NCBI GenBank assembly: GCA_015061685.1
Contig: SUWD01000004.1
Location: forward strand, 1 to 64,000
DNA: 64,000 nt
DNA from: Lentisphaerota bacterium
GTDB taxonomy: Bacteria; Verrucomicrobiota; Lentisphaeria; Victivallales; Victivallaceae
Direction: 5' to 3'
In this document: in pieces, positions 43,429-52,715 of the stretch
Layout: each line of letters begins with the position of its first letter
How positions within the stretch are numbered: the first letter of the stretch is position 1
The notes under the pieces: generated by a model
Database searches by the model: none
What the model saw: the letters and a program-made list of their open reading frames with translations, nothing else
What the model was told of the DNA's origin: nothing
Program-made: the position numbers and the translations under genes

Positions 43429-43769
43429 GCGAAACGACCACCATCGTATTGATAATACTGGTAACTGCCGCTGTAACAATCGCCCTGCGGGCATTCCCTT
43501 TTCTGCTCTTTTCGTCCGGGAAAAAGTGTCCTCCGGTAATATCCTACATCGGCAAAGTCCTCTCTCCGGCGGCGATCGCCATGCTGGCGGTTTACTGCCT
43601 GGTATCCGTTTACCGGGATCAGAGTTTTGCCGCCGGACACTACGGGATCCCCGAAGCGGCAGCTTCAATAACCGTTATCGCACTGCACTGCTGGAAAGGC
43701 AATCCGCTGTTGTCGATAATCTGCGGTACAGCACTCTACATGTTCCTTATTCAAAGCATTTTCTCTTGA
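43425..43769 (+). CDS. azlD: AzlD-family branched-chain amino-acid exporter subunit
   Basis: A 114-residue membrane protein with four hydrophobic helices. ITVTAAVTIALRAFPFLLF-like start (VTIALRAFPFLLFSSGKKCPP) and the end NPLLSIICGTALYMFLIQ are typical of AzlD. It overlaps azlC by four bases and forms the two-part exporter with it. Confidence 0.92.
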   Translation: MSETTTIVLIILVTAAVTIALRAFPFLLFSSGKKCPPVISYIGKVLSPAAIAMLAVYCLVSVYRDQSFAAGHYGIPEAAASITVIALHCWKGNPLLSIICGTALYMFLIQSIFS

Positions 43770-43776
43770 ACAACGC

Positions 43777-43805
43777 TTGATTTAAGTGCGGTCAGATATT
43801 ATATT
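43777..43805 (+). promoter_or_regulatory. Promoter of the membrane-glycosyltransferase/lol operon
   Basis: TTGATT (43777-43782), 17-bp spacer, TATATT (43800-43805). Transcription should start near 43812, which rules out the ATG at 43808 and supports a start at 43841 for the next gene. Confidence 0.6.
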
Positions 43806-43840
43806 ATATGCAATATTGCACCGTTTTACTGTTTTACCTT

Positions 43841-45019
43841 ATGAAAAAAGAACATTTCAGCTATATACCGGCAGTTGGAACACTGTTCCTGATTCTGCTC
43901 TATTTTGTTTCCCCGTACCACCGGGCACTGCTTACTCCCGGTGAGTATGAGTTTGCTTTGGCTCTAAAAAACATATTTCCGGGCATATCCGGCAATTTTC
44001 TTCCCAAAATCCCCGCTGCTGCCGCCACACTTGCCACGGCCGGCATAATCTGGCTCACTGCGGCAAAATTCAAACTGCTCCACCCCGGCAATGCCGCCGC
44101 TCTCTATCTCTGCTTTCCTCCGGTCTGGTATGTGGGCACATCTGCTTCGGCTGTGCCGGTGACAGTTTTTTTCATCACCCTGACTGCCGGAGGATTGTTC
44201 TTTGCCCGCCGGGCGGAAAAACGCACCGGAATGCTTTGGGGGATCATTGCGGCAGTTGCCGGGGCAATGGGATGTGCGGCATTGGTCATTTCACCGGCAC
44301 CGTTTTTCTCATGGTGGAGCGTTGTCATGGCATTTTTACCGGTACTCTTTCTCACCGCCGGTATCAGATTGGAAAAACTCGATGACCGGGGACTGGCTTC
44401 ACGTAAAATCAACATCTGGGCGATCATAACCGCACTGGTCATGCTGATGATCCTCGCCCTGATCCTGATTCCGCCGGTCTGCCGCTTTTTGAAAACACCT
44501 GCTCCGGAATGGCTGAATATCTACCGCCCCGGCGAAAGACTTTACCGTCCCGCTCTGGCTCTGCTGATTCCTCAACTGTGGATCTATATCGTGCTGAAAT
44601 CTGAACGCTGTGCAGAAAAAATATTCTTTTTCTGTTTTGCCGTAAGTTTCGTCCTGCTGACTCTGCCGCCGTCGATCCCGTGGCAGCGTTTCTCTGAAAC
44701 GATCCACCCGGAACTTCTGGCAAGTGTCCGCAATGATATCATGCGTAATGCCCCGACCTTTTTTGCGGATGATACCACTTGGGCGGCAACAAGTTATCTG
44801 CTTGACACCCCAGTCAGAAAAGTCGGCAGGGAAAAACTTGATCTCCCCCCTGCCCTTTTGGCACAGGCAATAAAAGAGTCCTTGAAAAAAGGTCATGATG
44901 CAGTGGTTGTTTCCGGCAAAGGCGAATTGGATCCCTTTTTGCCCGCCGGTGAAAAAAATATAAAATACACTTCACAGCAAAATTGTAAACTAATTCTTTT
45001 CCCAGGAGAAAAAAAATGA
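43841..45019 (+). CDS. GT-C-like membrane protein, shortened
   Basis: A 392-residue protein with about ten hydrophobic helices and a short soluble C-terminal part (about 310-392, including FLPAGEKNIKYTSQQNCKL). It resembles the glycosyltransferase 39/ArnT-like protein encoded next (45016), but the expected acidic first-loop site reads TPGEYEFALALK, without the DE pair. It may be a helper or an inactive paralogue. The start at 43841 is chosen because the promoter at 43777-43805 lies almost on top of the upstream ATG. It overlaps the next gene by four bases. Confidence 0.7.
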   Translation: MKKEHFSYIPAVGTLFLILLYFVSPYHRALLTPGEYEFALALKNIFPGISGNFLPKIPAAAATLATAGIIWLTAAKFKLLHPGNAAALYLCFPPVWYVGTSASAVPVTVFFITLTAGGLFFARRAEKRTGMLWGIIAAVAGAMGCAALVISPAPFFSWWSVVMAFLPVLFLTAGIRLEKLDDRGLASRKINIWAIITALVMLMILALILIPPVCRFLKTPAPEWLNIYRPGERLYRPALALLIPQLWIYIVLKSERCAEKIFFFCFAVSFVLLTLPPSIPWQRFSETIHPELLASVRNDIMRNAPTFFADDTTWAATSYLLDTPVRKVGREKLDLPPALLAQAIKESLKKGHDAVVVSGKGELDPFLPAGEKNIKYTSQQNCKLILFPGEKK

Positions 45020-46569
45020 AATACTTCGGTTGGATCTTCCTCTTTTTTATAGCTCTGTACATTCTGCCGATCAGCAGTCGTCCGATGCTCTCGCCGGATG
45101 AATTTCTGCACGCCGGGATCGCAAGAGAAATGGTGATGTCCGGCGATTATGTCATCCCGTCATTTGCCGGAGAACAGGTCAATACATTGCCGATGACTTA
45201 CTGGCTGACTGCCGGAAGTTTCAAACTTTTCGGGATCAATACCTTTGCCGCACGCCTGCCGGCGGCTCTGGCTGTCGGGATATGTGCAATTCTCATTGCT
45301 CTGCTCATCCAGCAGAATCTGCGGGATGAAAAACTTGCCGCACTGGCAGCAACGATATTCATGGCTTTTTCGGCAGTTATTTTCTCCTGCAATATTGCCG
45401 CAAGACAGATCATCTTTGTCATGGCATTTGCCGGAAGTGCCGGGACGGTTTTTCTCGCATTGCAGGAACCGAAATTCAACCGGAGAAAGCTGCTGCTTTT
45501 GATTTTAAGCGGACTTTTCACCGCACTCGGAATACTCTGCGACGGTTACAATGCAATCATTTTCCCGGCTTTGGTCATCATTCCTTTTATTCTTATCTCC
45601 CGGAAATTCAAAGACCTGATCATTGTCCCGATCATACAGCTGATCTTTGCCCTCCTGCCGCTTTGGCCGTGGTTCGGCGACATAGTTCTCTCCGATTATT
45701 TTTCTGCAATAACCTCTTTTGCTTCATGGAAAGAAAACTTCGGCCTCCATCACTGGTACAGTTACGCCGCCGCTCTCGGTATCGGTCTGTTGCCGGTAAT
45801 AATTCTCGTCCCGGCAGCATTGATGACCGGTAAAGAATCCTGGAAGCGTCTGCTCAATCAGCCGTTATGCAAATTTGCCATCCTCGGATTGATCATGCCG
45901 CTTATCTATCTCTCCATAACCCGGAATGAGCCGGTAATGATGATCCTTACCGCTTTCCCGGCTTTGGCAATTTTGATCGCTTTGGGGATTCAGGCGTACT
46001 TCAACAACGGCGGTCATCACCGCTCATTTGACTGGATGCTCAATGTCTGGGCCCTCTTTCTGACTATCACCGGAATCATTGAAGTTGTCCTCTGGTTCAT
46101 GCGTACAAATCTGCTGCATGAATATTTTTCCGCTCTGCCGGTCACCAATCTTTTCCTGATCAATCTCGGAGTAAGTTCCATTATCGGCGGCGGAGTGATC
46201 CTTTACAGTCTGCGGGGCAACTGGCGGAGCCGTCTCTACCTTTTCTTCTTCTCTGTTGCGATCCTGCCGCTGGCAATCTCCTGGTGCTTTTCTGCCGATG
46301 TCAAAATGCCGGGCAATGACCTGCATACCATCATCCGGAAAGGCGGCATTACCGACTCCTGCACCGTAATTACCCGTAAAGAATTCATCCCGGCAGTGTC
46401 ATGGTACTGCCGCTGGCAGCAACCGGTAAAAGCTCTTGAAGGCGATGTGGTCACTTATGAAACATGCTCTTTCGTGATCCTGCCGGAAAACGATCCGGCA
46501 TGGCTGAAAACTCCGGAAAAATGTAAAAATTCTATTCTCTGCGGAGTTTTCCGCGGTGATCTGCATTGA
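45016..46569 (+). CDS. Glycosyltransferase 39/ArnT-like membrane enzyme
   Basis: A 517-residue inner-membrane protein. The first outer loop has the GT-C acidic site in LSPDEFLHAGIAREMVMSG, followed by PMTYWLTAGSFKLFG as in ArnT-type enzymes, about 12 hydrophobic helices, and a periplasmic C-terminal part. Such enzymes transfer a sugar from a polyprenyl-phosphate donor to lipid A or protein. It starts within the stop of the preceding paralogue (ATGA overlap) and ends 11 bp before lolC, so envelope assembly is the common theme. Confidence 0.87.
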   Translation: MKYFGWIFLFFIALYILPISSRPMLSPDEFLHAGIAREMVMSGDYVIPSFAGEQVNTLPMTYWLTAGSFKLFGINTFAARLPAALAVGICAILIALLIQQNLRDEKLAALAATIFMAFSAVIFSCNIAARQIIFVMAFAGSAGTVFLALQEPKFNRRKLLLLILSGLFTALGILCDGYNAIIFPALVIIPFILISRKFKDLIIVPIIQLIFALLPLWPWFGDIVLSDYFSAITSFASWKENFGLHHWYSYAAALGIGLLPVIILVPAALMTGKESWKRLLNQPLCKFAILGLIMPLIYLSITRNEPVMMILTAFPALAILIALGIQAYFNNGGHHRSFDWMLNVWALFLTITGIIEVVLWFMRTNLLHEYFSALPVTNLFLINLGVSSIIGGGVILYSLRGNWRSRLYLFFFSVAILPLAISWCFSADVKMPGNDLHTIIRKGGITDSCTVITRKEFIPAVSWYCRWQQPVKALEGDVVTYETCSFVILPENDPAWLKTPEKCKNSILCGVFRGDLH

Positions 46570-46580
46570 GGAATAACTGT

Positions 46581-47894
46581 ATGTTCTACGAATTATTTCT
46601 GGCGATCCGTTACCTCAAACCCCGGAAAAATGCGGTTTCTCTCATCACGCTTACCAGTATTATCGGCGTTACTCTCGGAGTGACCGTATTGATGGTGGTC
46701 ATGGCTGTAATGAGCGGATTCACCGGGGAAATGAAAAAGAAATTGATCGAAACCCAATCTCATTTCCAAATCTTTTCCCGCAGAGGAGCAATGCCGGAAT
46801 ACGAAATCAAGCACATCCTTGCAAACTTGAAACAGAATAACGCTTCAGGTACTCCGGTGATCCAGAGTCCGGTGCTTGTCCAATATACCGTAACAACTGC
46901 CAGCGGTCAGAAAATCCAGAGACTGGATACCAGAAACATGCTTTTCGCCGCCGGACAGGAGGAGCTGCAGAAGCATCTTGATCTGCAAAATTATCTCAAA
47001 GCAGGTTCATTGCGATTGGGCAGCTCTTTTGAGGACGACGCCCATTACGCAGTCATAAGCACCTACATGGCTGAACGCTGGCAGCTTGACATCGGAGATA
47101 AGTTCCTTGTCCACTCGACCAAACATCTGACCGATCTGGTCAAATTCAATGCCGCAGGCGGGGTGGAGTTGAATGATAACAGTTCAGCATATCTCCCGGC
47201 GGAATTCACCGTTTCCGGTATCTATGCTCTGGGGAAATCCGATTTCGATCAGGCAGTATTCTTTGTCGGCATGGATGATGCCACCGATCTCTTTGATCTG
47301 CCGTGGGGCAGTGCTTCAGCTATTTACGGCTGGGGGCCGGATCCTTTTGATCAGGAACAACTGCTGTCCAAACTTGCGATCTCCATGCCCGGGTATTCCA
47401 TTGTCGGTTGGGAGGATGCCAACCGCAACTTCCTGGAAGTCCTCGCCGTGGAAAAAACCATGATGTTCTTTTTATTGATCTTCATCGTGCTGGTGGCCGC
47501 ATTCAGCATTACCAATACGTTGATAACCTCGGTATATCAGAAAACAAGAGAGATCGGACTGCTCAAAGCTCTGGGATGTTCCGATAATGCCGTGATGAGA
47601 ATATTTGTCCTGCAAGGCTTTCTGGTGGGATTTATCGGCAGTTTATCCGGGACGTGCCTCGGATATCTGGTGATCCGCTTCCGGCAGAATATCGTGGATT
47701 TCGCCTCCATGTTGAGCGGTCAGGATCTTTTCCCGAAAAAATTCTACTTTTTCGACCAGCTCCCGGCTGAAATCATTCCGTCGGATGTGGCATTTATCGT
47801 CATTTGCAGTATAGTTTTATGCACAGTCGGAGCGTTGCTCCCCGCCTTGCGTGCCGCACGGCTGCAGTCATCGGAGGCTTTGCGTTATGAATAA
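46581..47894 (+). CDS. lolC: Lipoprotein-releasing ABC transporter permease, LolC/E type
   Basis: A 437-residue inner-membrane permease of the LolCDE type, which extracts lipoproteins for transport to the outer membrane. One helix at the N-terminus (about 22-45, LITLTSIIGVTLGVTVLMVVMAV), a large periplasmic part, then three helices at the C-terminus; the FtsX-like cytoplasmic TREIGLLKALGCSD motif is present. The frame opens with TTG (46566), but the ATG at 46581 has GAGGAA at the right distance. It overlaps lolD by eight bases. No second permease gene is seen next to it. Confidence 0.92.
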   Translation: MFYELFLAIRYLKPRKNAVSLITLTSIIGVTLGVTVLMVVMAVMSGFTGEMKKKLIETQSHFQIFSRRGAMPEYEIKHILANLKQNNASGTPVIQSPVLVQYTVTTASGQKIQRLDTRNMLFAAGQEELQKHLDLQNYLKAGSLRLGSSFEDDAHYAVISTYMAERWQLDIGDKFLVHSTKHLTDLVKFNAAGGVELNDNSSAYLPAEFTVSGIYALGKSDFDQAVFFVGMDDATDLFDLPWGSASAIYGWGPDPFDQEQLLSKLAISMPGYSIVGWEDANRNFLEVLAVEKTMMFFLLIFIVLVAAFSITNTLITSVYQKTREIGLLKALGCSDNAVMRIFVLQGFLVGFIGSLSGTCLGYLVIRFRQNIVDFASMLSGQDLFPKKFYFFDQLPAEIIPSDVAFIVICSIVLCTVGALLPALRAARLQSSEALRYE

Positions 47895-48567
47895 AAATAT
47901 TTTACAGCTTAAAAATCTCCGGCACTCATACAAAATGGGAGAAAATACTCTGGAGATCCTCAAAGGAATCAATTTTTCTTTGCAGCAGGGAGAGTGGTGC
48001 TGCGTTTACGGAGCCTCCGGCAGCGGTAAAACCACGTTGCTCAATCTTGTCGGCGGATTGGAACAGCCGACTGAAGGTACGGTGATCATCGACGGAGTGG
48101 ATCTTGCTGCTCTCTCCCGGAAAAATACTGCCGGATTCAGGGCAAAAAAAATCGGATTCATCTTTCAATCCTATCATCTGCTTCCGGAATTGACCGCATT
48201 GGAAAATGTCGCCATTGCCGGAACTATCGCCGGAAAAAGTTTTTACGAAGCGAAAAAACAGGCTTCTTTGCTGCTGGACAAGGTCGGTTTGGCAAACCGG
48301 AAAATGCACCATCCCAAAGAACTCTCCGGTGGTGAGCAGCAGCGTACCGCCATTGCCAGAAGCCTGATAAATGACCCCGTACTGCTTCTCGCCGATGAAC
48401 CGACCGGAAACCTTGACCCAAAAACCGGGGAAACGATCCTTGAGCTTTTCAAATCTCTGCGGCAGGAAAATCCCGCCCTGACCATCCTGATGATCACTCA
48501 CAATATGGATATCGCCAAAATGGCATCTGTTTCAGTTAATTTGCGTGAGGGTATTCTCTGTGATTAA
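47887..48567 (+). CDS. lolD: Lipoprotein-releasing ABC transporter ATPase
   Basis: A 226-residue ATP-binding subunit. Walker A is GASGSGKTT, the signature is [13 protein letters not shown] and Walker B is [12 protein letters not shown], followed by the switch His in MITHN. The MacB/LolD branch fits from the overall length and from the gene pair with lolC, whose end it overlaps. It ends inside the start of the EamA gene, showing translational coupling. Confidence 0.94.
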   Translation: MNKNILQLKNLRHSYKMGENTLEILKGINFSLQQGEWCCVYGASGSGKTTLLNLVGGLEQPTEGTVIIDGVDLAALSRKNTAGFRAKKIGFIFQSYHLLPELTALENVAIAGTIAGKSFYEAKKQASLLLDKVGLANRKMHHPKELSGGEQQRTAIARSLINDPVLLLADEPTGNLDPKTGETILELFKSLRQENPALTILMITHNMDIAKMASVSVNLREGILCD

Positions 48568-49450
48568 AAAGATTTTTGCCAATCCGCAATTCATCGGTTT
48601 TTTCTGTGCTTCGCTTGCGGCGATCACCTATGGATTGAATCCGTTTTTCGGAATACCGCTTTATCAGGAGGGTATGACGCCCTTTTCGGTACTTTTTTAC
48701 CGCTTTTTCTTTGCGGCGATCCTGATGGGAGTTGTAACTAAAGTACGCAAATCTCCTTTTACATTGCCCAAAAACTGCCGGATCCCGGCGGTTTTCGCCG
48801 GAATTCTGATGGCATCGACCTGTATTTTCTGGTTTCTGGCATTCAGAATAATGGATTCCGGGATTTCAGCGGCTCTGCTCTTTATCTATCCGGTGATGGT
48901 TTGTCTGATAATGACCATATTTTTCAAAGAAAAACTTTCTGCATCGGTCGTCATTGGTATGCTTTTGGCAATTACAGGAGCAGTGATGGTATGTTATCCC
49001 GGTTCCGGGGCGAAAATCAATGTACCGGGAGTTGTTTTCATCATGCTTTCAGCACTGACTTATGCGGTCTATATCGTACTGGTAAAGACTTCAAAACTAC
49101 GGGAGATCTCTCCGGAAACACTTACTTTTTATGCCATGATCTTTTCCCTGCCGGTATTTTTACTGCTTTTGCGTGGCGGGATCGGTCTGCAAATGCTCCC
49201 CTCTTTCAGAGCGTTCATCAACGCCGCCTGTCTTGCGATGTTTCCCTCGGTACTCTCATTTTTGATGACCGCCACCGCCGTCCGGTATATCGGAGCGACC
49301 AAAACTGCCGTTTTAGGAGCATTGGAACCGGTAACTGCGGTTGCCATCGGAGTATGCTTTTTCAATGAAGCGATGACCTTCAAACTTGCCGCCGGGACGA
49401 TCCTGATCCTCATTGCCGTGATCACTGTTATCTGCGGCAGTAAAAAATAA
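48560..49450 (+). CDS. EamA-type transporter
   Basis: A 296-residue membrane protein with ten hydrophobic helices in two EamA halves. ISAALLFIYPVMVCLIMTIFFKEKL ends the first half, and YIGATKTAVLGALEPVTAVAIGVCFFNE is the family signature of the second. The frame opens at GTG 48545, but the GTG at 48560 has GAGGG at good spacing and overlaps lolD by eight bases. Substrate unknown; possibly an amino acid or metabolite exporter. Confidence 0.88.
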   Translation: MIKKIFANPQFIGFFCASLAAITYGLNPFFGIPLYQEGMTPFSVLFYRFFFAAILMGVVTKVRKSPFTLPKNCRIPAVFAGILMASTCIFWFLAFRIMDSGISAALLFIYPVMVCLIMTIFFKEKLSASVVIGMLLAITGAVMVCYPGSGAKINVPGVVFIMLSALTYAVYIVLVKTSKLREISPETLTFYAMIFSLPVFLLLLRGGIGLQMLPSFRAFINAACLAMFPSVLSFLMTATAVRYIGATKTAVLGALEPVTAVAIGVCFFNEAMTFKLAAGTILILIAVITVICGSKK

Positions 49451-49467
49451 ACCGTAAGCAGAGCGTT

Positions 49468-50886
49468 ATGAAGTTATTCAATTTTCAACTTTTTCACGGC
49501 AAAGGCGGCATCGGAGATGTTTCAAAAGTAGCTTTCCCGTTAGTAGTTGCTTCCATAGGTCATGGGATCAACCTTTTCACCGACCGGGCAATGCTGGCAA
49601 ATTACTCATCCCAGGCAATGGCGGCGGCATTTCCTGCCGGATTGACCAGCTTTACCATGTCCTGCATATTTCTCGGAGTTGTCGGATACGCCGGAGTTTT
49701 TGTAGCCCAGTACACCGGAGCGAAACAACCGCATAAAGCCGCCCAGGCGGTATGGCAGGCGATATTCCTCGCTCTTGCCGGAGGAGCGGTAATGGCATTG
49801 ACAACCATCTTTTCCCGGCAGCTTTTCCAATGGTTCGGTCATGATCTTTCGCTTTTGGAAATGGAGATATCCTATTACAACATCCTTTCATGGTTCGGAT
49901 GTGTCCCGTTGGCAAGTGCGGCATTGTCCACATTCTGGAGCGGCAGAGCCAAAACCGGAATGATAATGGCGGTCAATCTGGTCATTACGCTTTTGAATAT
50001 TCCGCTGAATGCAATGCTGATTTTCGGAATGGATTTCAAAGGGATCTCCATCCCGTCACTGGGTATAGCCGGAGCGGCATGGGGCACTGCCGGAGCCGGA
50101 ATAAGCGGACTTCTGATATTCATAATTGCTTTTTTCCTGCCGGGAACCAGAAAAGAATATGCCACATTGAACAATCCTTTTTCCTGGGATATATTCAAAA
50201 GGCTCGTCCGTTTCGGGATTCCCAATGGAGTACAACTGGTTCTTGATCTGGCGACATTCAACATCTTCGTCATCCTTTTGGGAAAGATCAGCGTGGAAGT
50301 TCTTACCGCCAGCACCGTTGCCATGTCAGCTTACAGTCTGGCATTCAATCCGATGATCGGATTCGGTCAGGCGGCGTCGATTCTGGTGGGCCAGGGAGTG
50401 GGGGCAAAAGATATTCCTTTTGCCGAAAGAGCTGTCCGGAGCTGCCGCTTTCTGGTCATCTGTTATTCGATATTGATGGTGATCGTATTTGTCGGAATAC
50501 CGGAAGTGATCTTTCAAATGTTCGATCTCAAGGATGAAAAAGTTATCCATCTTGCCAGAATAATGCTGATTTTCACCTGCGGTTATCTGCTTTTTGATGC
50601 TTTCAACATCCTTTACGGCAATGCGGTAAAAGGTGCCGGAGATACCAAATTTGTCATGTGGGCCGGAATCGCCCTCGGATGGCTCACCTATGCCCTGCCC
50701 TGTATGGCGGCATATTTCCTCTTTTCCAGTCAATGGGCAATCGATACATTCGGCTTGGAAAAATCCCGTGATATCTGCGTCTGGTCGCTCTGGTGGCTCT
50801 GCGATATCTATATCATGCTGCTCGGCGGCACATTCTATTTGCGTTACCGCCACGGCAAATGGAAAAAAATGAGCGTCATTGAGTAA
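49468..50886 (+). CDS. MATE-family efflux transporter
   Basis: A 472-residue inner-membrane antiporter with 12 hydrophobic helices in two similar halves (FPLVVASIGHGINLFTDRAML; FGIPNGVQLVLDLATFNIFVILLG). The 12-helix layout and the sequence GNAVKGAGDTKFVMWA near the end are typical of the DinF/NorM-like MATE superfamily, which exchanges cations for drugs or lipid intermediates. It is last in the rightward operon from 43841. Its 3' end overlaps the convergent nudC gene by 11 bp. Confidence 0.9.
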   Translation: MKLFNFQLFHGKGGIGDVSKVAFPLVVASIGHGINLFTDRAMLANYSSQAMAAAFPAGLTSFTMSCIFLGVVGYAGVFVAQYTGAKQPHKAAQAVWQAIFLALAGGAVMALTTIFSRQLFQWFGHDLSLLEMEISYYNILSWFGCVPLASAALSTFWSGRAKTGMIMAVNLVITLLNIPLNAMLIFGMDFKGISIPSLGIAGAAWGTAGAGISGLLIFIIAFFLPGTRKEYATLNNPFSWDIFKRLVRFGIPNGVQLVLDLATFNIFVILLGKISVEVLTASTVAMSAYSLAFNPMIGFGQAASILVGQGVGAKDIPFAERAVRSCRFLVICYSILMVIVFVGIPEVIFQMFDLKDEKVIHLARIMLIFTCGYLLFDAFNILYGNAVKGAGDTKFVMWAGIALGWLTYALPCMAAYFLFSSQWAIDTFGLEKSRDICVWSLWWLCDIYIMLLGGTFYLRYRHGKWKKMSVIE

Positions 50887-51685
50887 ATATCCGGTCGATC
50901 ACCCACCGGGCAATCGAACCGGGTGACGGCAGAAGCGGGTGATTTTCCGCAGTGAACCACCCCAAATCACTCAATTCTCCACCGTCCGGCTCTGCCGTAC
51001 CGGAATCATATTCCGCCTGAAATGCCAGCATCAGCGAATTGGGAAAGGGCCACACCTGACTTGAAAGATATTGCAGATTTTTCACCCGCAAGGAACACTC
51101 CTCCCATAATTCCCGGTGGATCGCCCCTTCCACGGTTTCTCCGGCTTCCACAAAACCGGCAATCAAACTGTACATCTCTCCGGCAAAACTGCGGTTGTGA
51201 GCAAGCAGTAATTCTTTACCGTTGTTCCGGGTGACTGCCACTATCACCGCCGGAGCAAGCTGGGGATAATAAACATTGCCGCACTCCGGACAAAACAAGC
51301 CGGAATCATGGTCGGATAATTGCAATTCATTCCGGCAGCTTCCGCAATAACGGTGCTGATTCTGCCAGTAGAGCAGAACCCTCGCCCGGCAAAGTGCCAT
51401 CTGATAAGCTTCCGAAAACTCAAAAAGAAACTGCCTGCCAGGAACGACCTGCCACATTCCCCCCACCGGAATTTGCCCCGTCTCCAGAACAAAACAGCGA
51501 ACCCCATCCAAAAAACCAAGCAGAATCCCCTTTTCATCCGGCAATCCAGACCGGCGTAACAATGTCCGCTCCGGCAATTTCCCGTCAAAAAGAATCACAT
51601 CCCGGGATTTAAGCAGAATAAACAGATCTTCATCATGATATTCAAAAGTTCTGCTTGCCGACAGACTGGAAACAAACTCAAACAT
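50876..51685 (-). CDS. nudC: NAD-capped RNA hydrolase/NADH pyrophosphatase NudC
   Basis: A 269-residue Nudix enzyme splitting NADH and removing NAD caps from RNA. The zinc ribbon has CGSC (about 117-120) and CPEC (about 132-135), the Nudix box runs GFVEAGETVEGAIHRELWEE, and the NudC-specific SSQVWPFPNSLM lies about 20 residues later. It overlaps mnmA (51678) by eight bases upstream and the convergent MATE gene downstream. The three leftward genes GT39-mnmA-nudC form one unit. Confidence 0.93.
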   Translation of the reverse strand: MFEFVSSLSASRTFEYHDEDLFILLKSRDVILFDGKLPERTLLRRSGLPDEKGILLGFLDGVRCFVLETGQIPVGGMWQVVPGRQFLFEFSEAYQMALCRARVLLYWQNQHRYCGSCRNELQLSDHDSGLFCPECGNVYYPQLAPAVIVAVTRNNGKELLLAHNRSFAGEMYSLIAGFVEAGETVEGAIHRELWEECSLRVKNLQYLSSQVWPFPNSLMLAFQAEYDSGTAEPDGGELSDLGWFTAENHPLLPSPGSIARWVIDRIFTQ

Positions 51686-52715
51686 GATCTATTATCCCGC
51701 CGCCAAGAACAGTGTCGCCATCATAAAATACTGCCGCCTGCCCCGGAGTCACCGCCCGTAAAGGCATCTCCGGAGTTACCTGCAAACTATTATCCGGCAA
51801 AATCAAAATCCGGCACCTGACACCGGGTGAACGGTAACGCACCCTGACCGTAATATTCCCGGAAAACGGGAAATCTCCACTCTGCCAAACCGGATTTTTT
51901 ACCGTAAAATCACGGCTCAATAACTCATCAGAGTGCGTGGTAAGAATTATATCGCCACTTTCCGGAGAAATGCTCCGGATATATGCCGGAACTCCGAGAG
52001 CCACATTCAGCCCCTGACGCTGTCCCAGCGTGTAACGGTGGATCCCGTCATGTCTGCCGACCACCTTGCCGCAATGAATGAATTTCCCCCGGCGTACCGG
52101 CAAATTACACCTGCGGCGTAAAGTTTCTCCGCAACACTCTCCGGGGATTTGAAAACAGGCATCCTGACTGTCCTTGCGTACCGCACACTGCAATCCGGCA
52201 TCAGCAGCGATCTGACGCACTTGGGCCTTGGTCAATTCTCCAAGCGGAAATCCCACCCGGGATAACTCATCCTGCGTCAGACGGTAAAGAAAATAACTCT
52301 GATCTTTTCCGGGATCAACCCCCTTTTGCAAATGGTATATCCCGGAATCTTCCGTCAGACGGACATAGTGACCGGTGAAAACTTTTTCGATCCCCAGAAA
52401 AGAAACCGCTTTCAGCAATTCGGCAAATTTCAACTCCTTATTGCAGGTACAGCATGGATTCGGTGTCCTGCCGGCAGCATATTCCGCGGCTGAAGCATAG
52501 AGGACTTTTTCATAAAACTCCGACGCACAATCATGCTCAAACAACTCTATTCCCAAATCCGCACAGCACCGGTGCAATTCCGGGTCTTCCGGTAAATCAG
52601 TTTCCATTTTCAAATGGATCCCGACAACCTCATACCCTGCTTTTATCGCTAAATATGCCGCTACCGAAGAATCCACGCCGCCGGACATGGCTACTGCAAT
52701 ACGTCCCTTACTCAT
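51678..52715 (-). CDS. mnmA: tRNA-specific 2-thiouridylase MnmA
   Basis: A 345-residue enzyme that thiolates U34 of tRNA for Lys, Glu and Gln. The PP-loop is AMSGGVDSSVAAYL, the catalytic Cys lies in TPNPCCTCN (about 88-96), and the second catalytic Cys in KDSQDACF (about 185-191). The open frame extends 19 codons upstream into the previous gene; I start at the ATG 52715, whose sequence begins MSKGRIAVAMSGG and overlaps the glycosyltransferase stop. The protein is slightly shorter than E. coli MnmA. Confidence 0.94.
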   Translation of the reverse strand: MSKGRIAVAMSGGVDSSVAAYLAIKAGYEVVGIHLKMETDLPEDPELHRCCADLGIELFEHDCASEFYEKVLYASAAEYAAGRTPNPCCTCNKELKFAELLKAVSFLGIEKVFTGHYVRLTEDSGIYHLQKGVDPGKDQSYFLYRLTQDELSRVGFPLGELTKAQVRQIAADAGLQCAVRKDSQDACFQIPGECCGETLRRRCNLPVRRGKFIHCGKVVGRHDGIHRYTLGQRQGLNVALGVPAYIRSISPESGDIILTTHSDELLSRDFTVKNPVWQSGDFPFSGNITVRVRYRSPGVRCRILILPDNSLQVTPEMPLRAVTPGQAAVFYDGDTVLGGGIIDHV

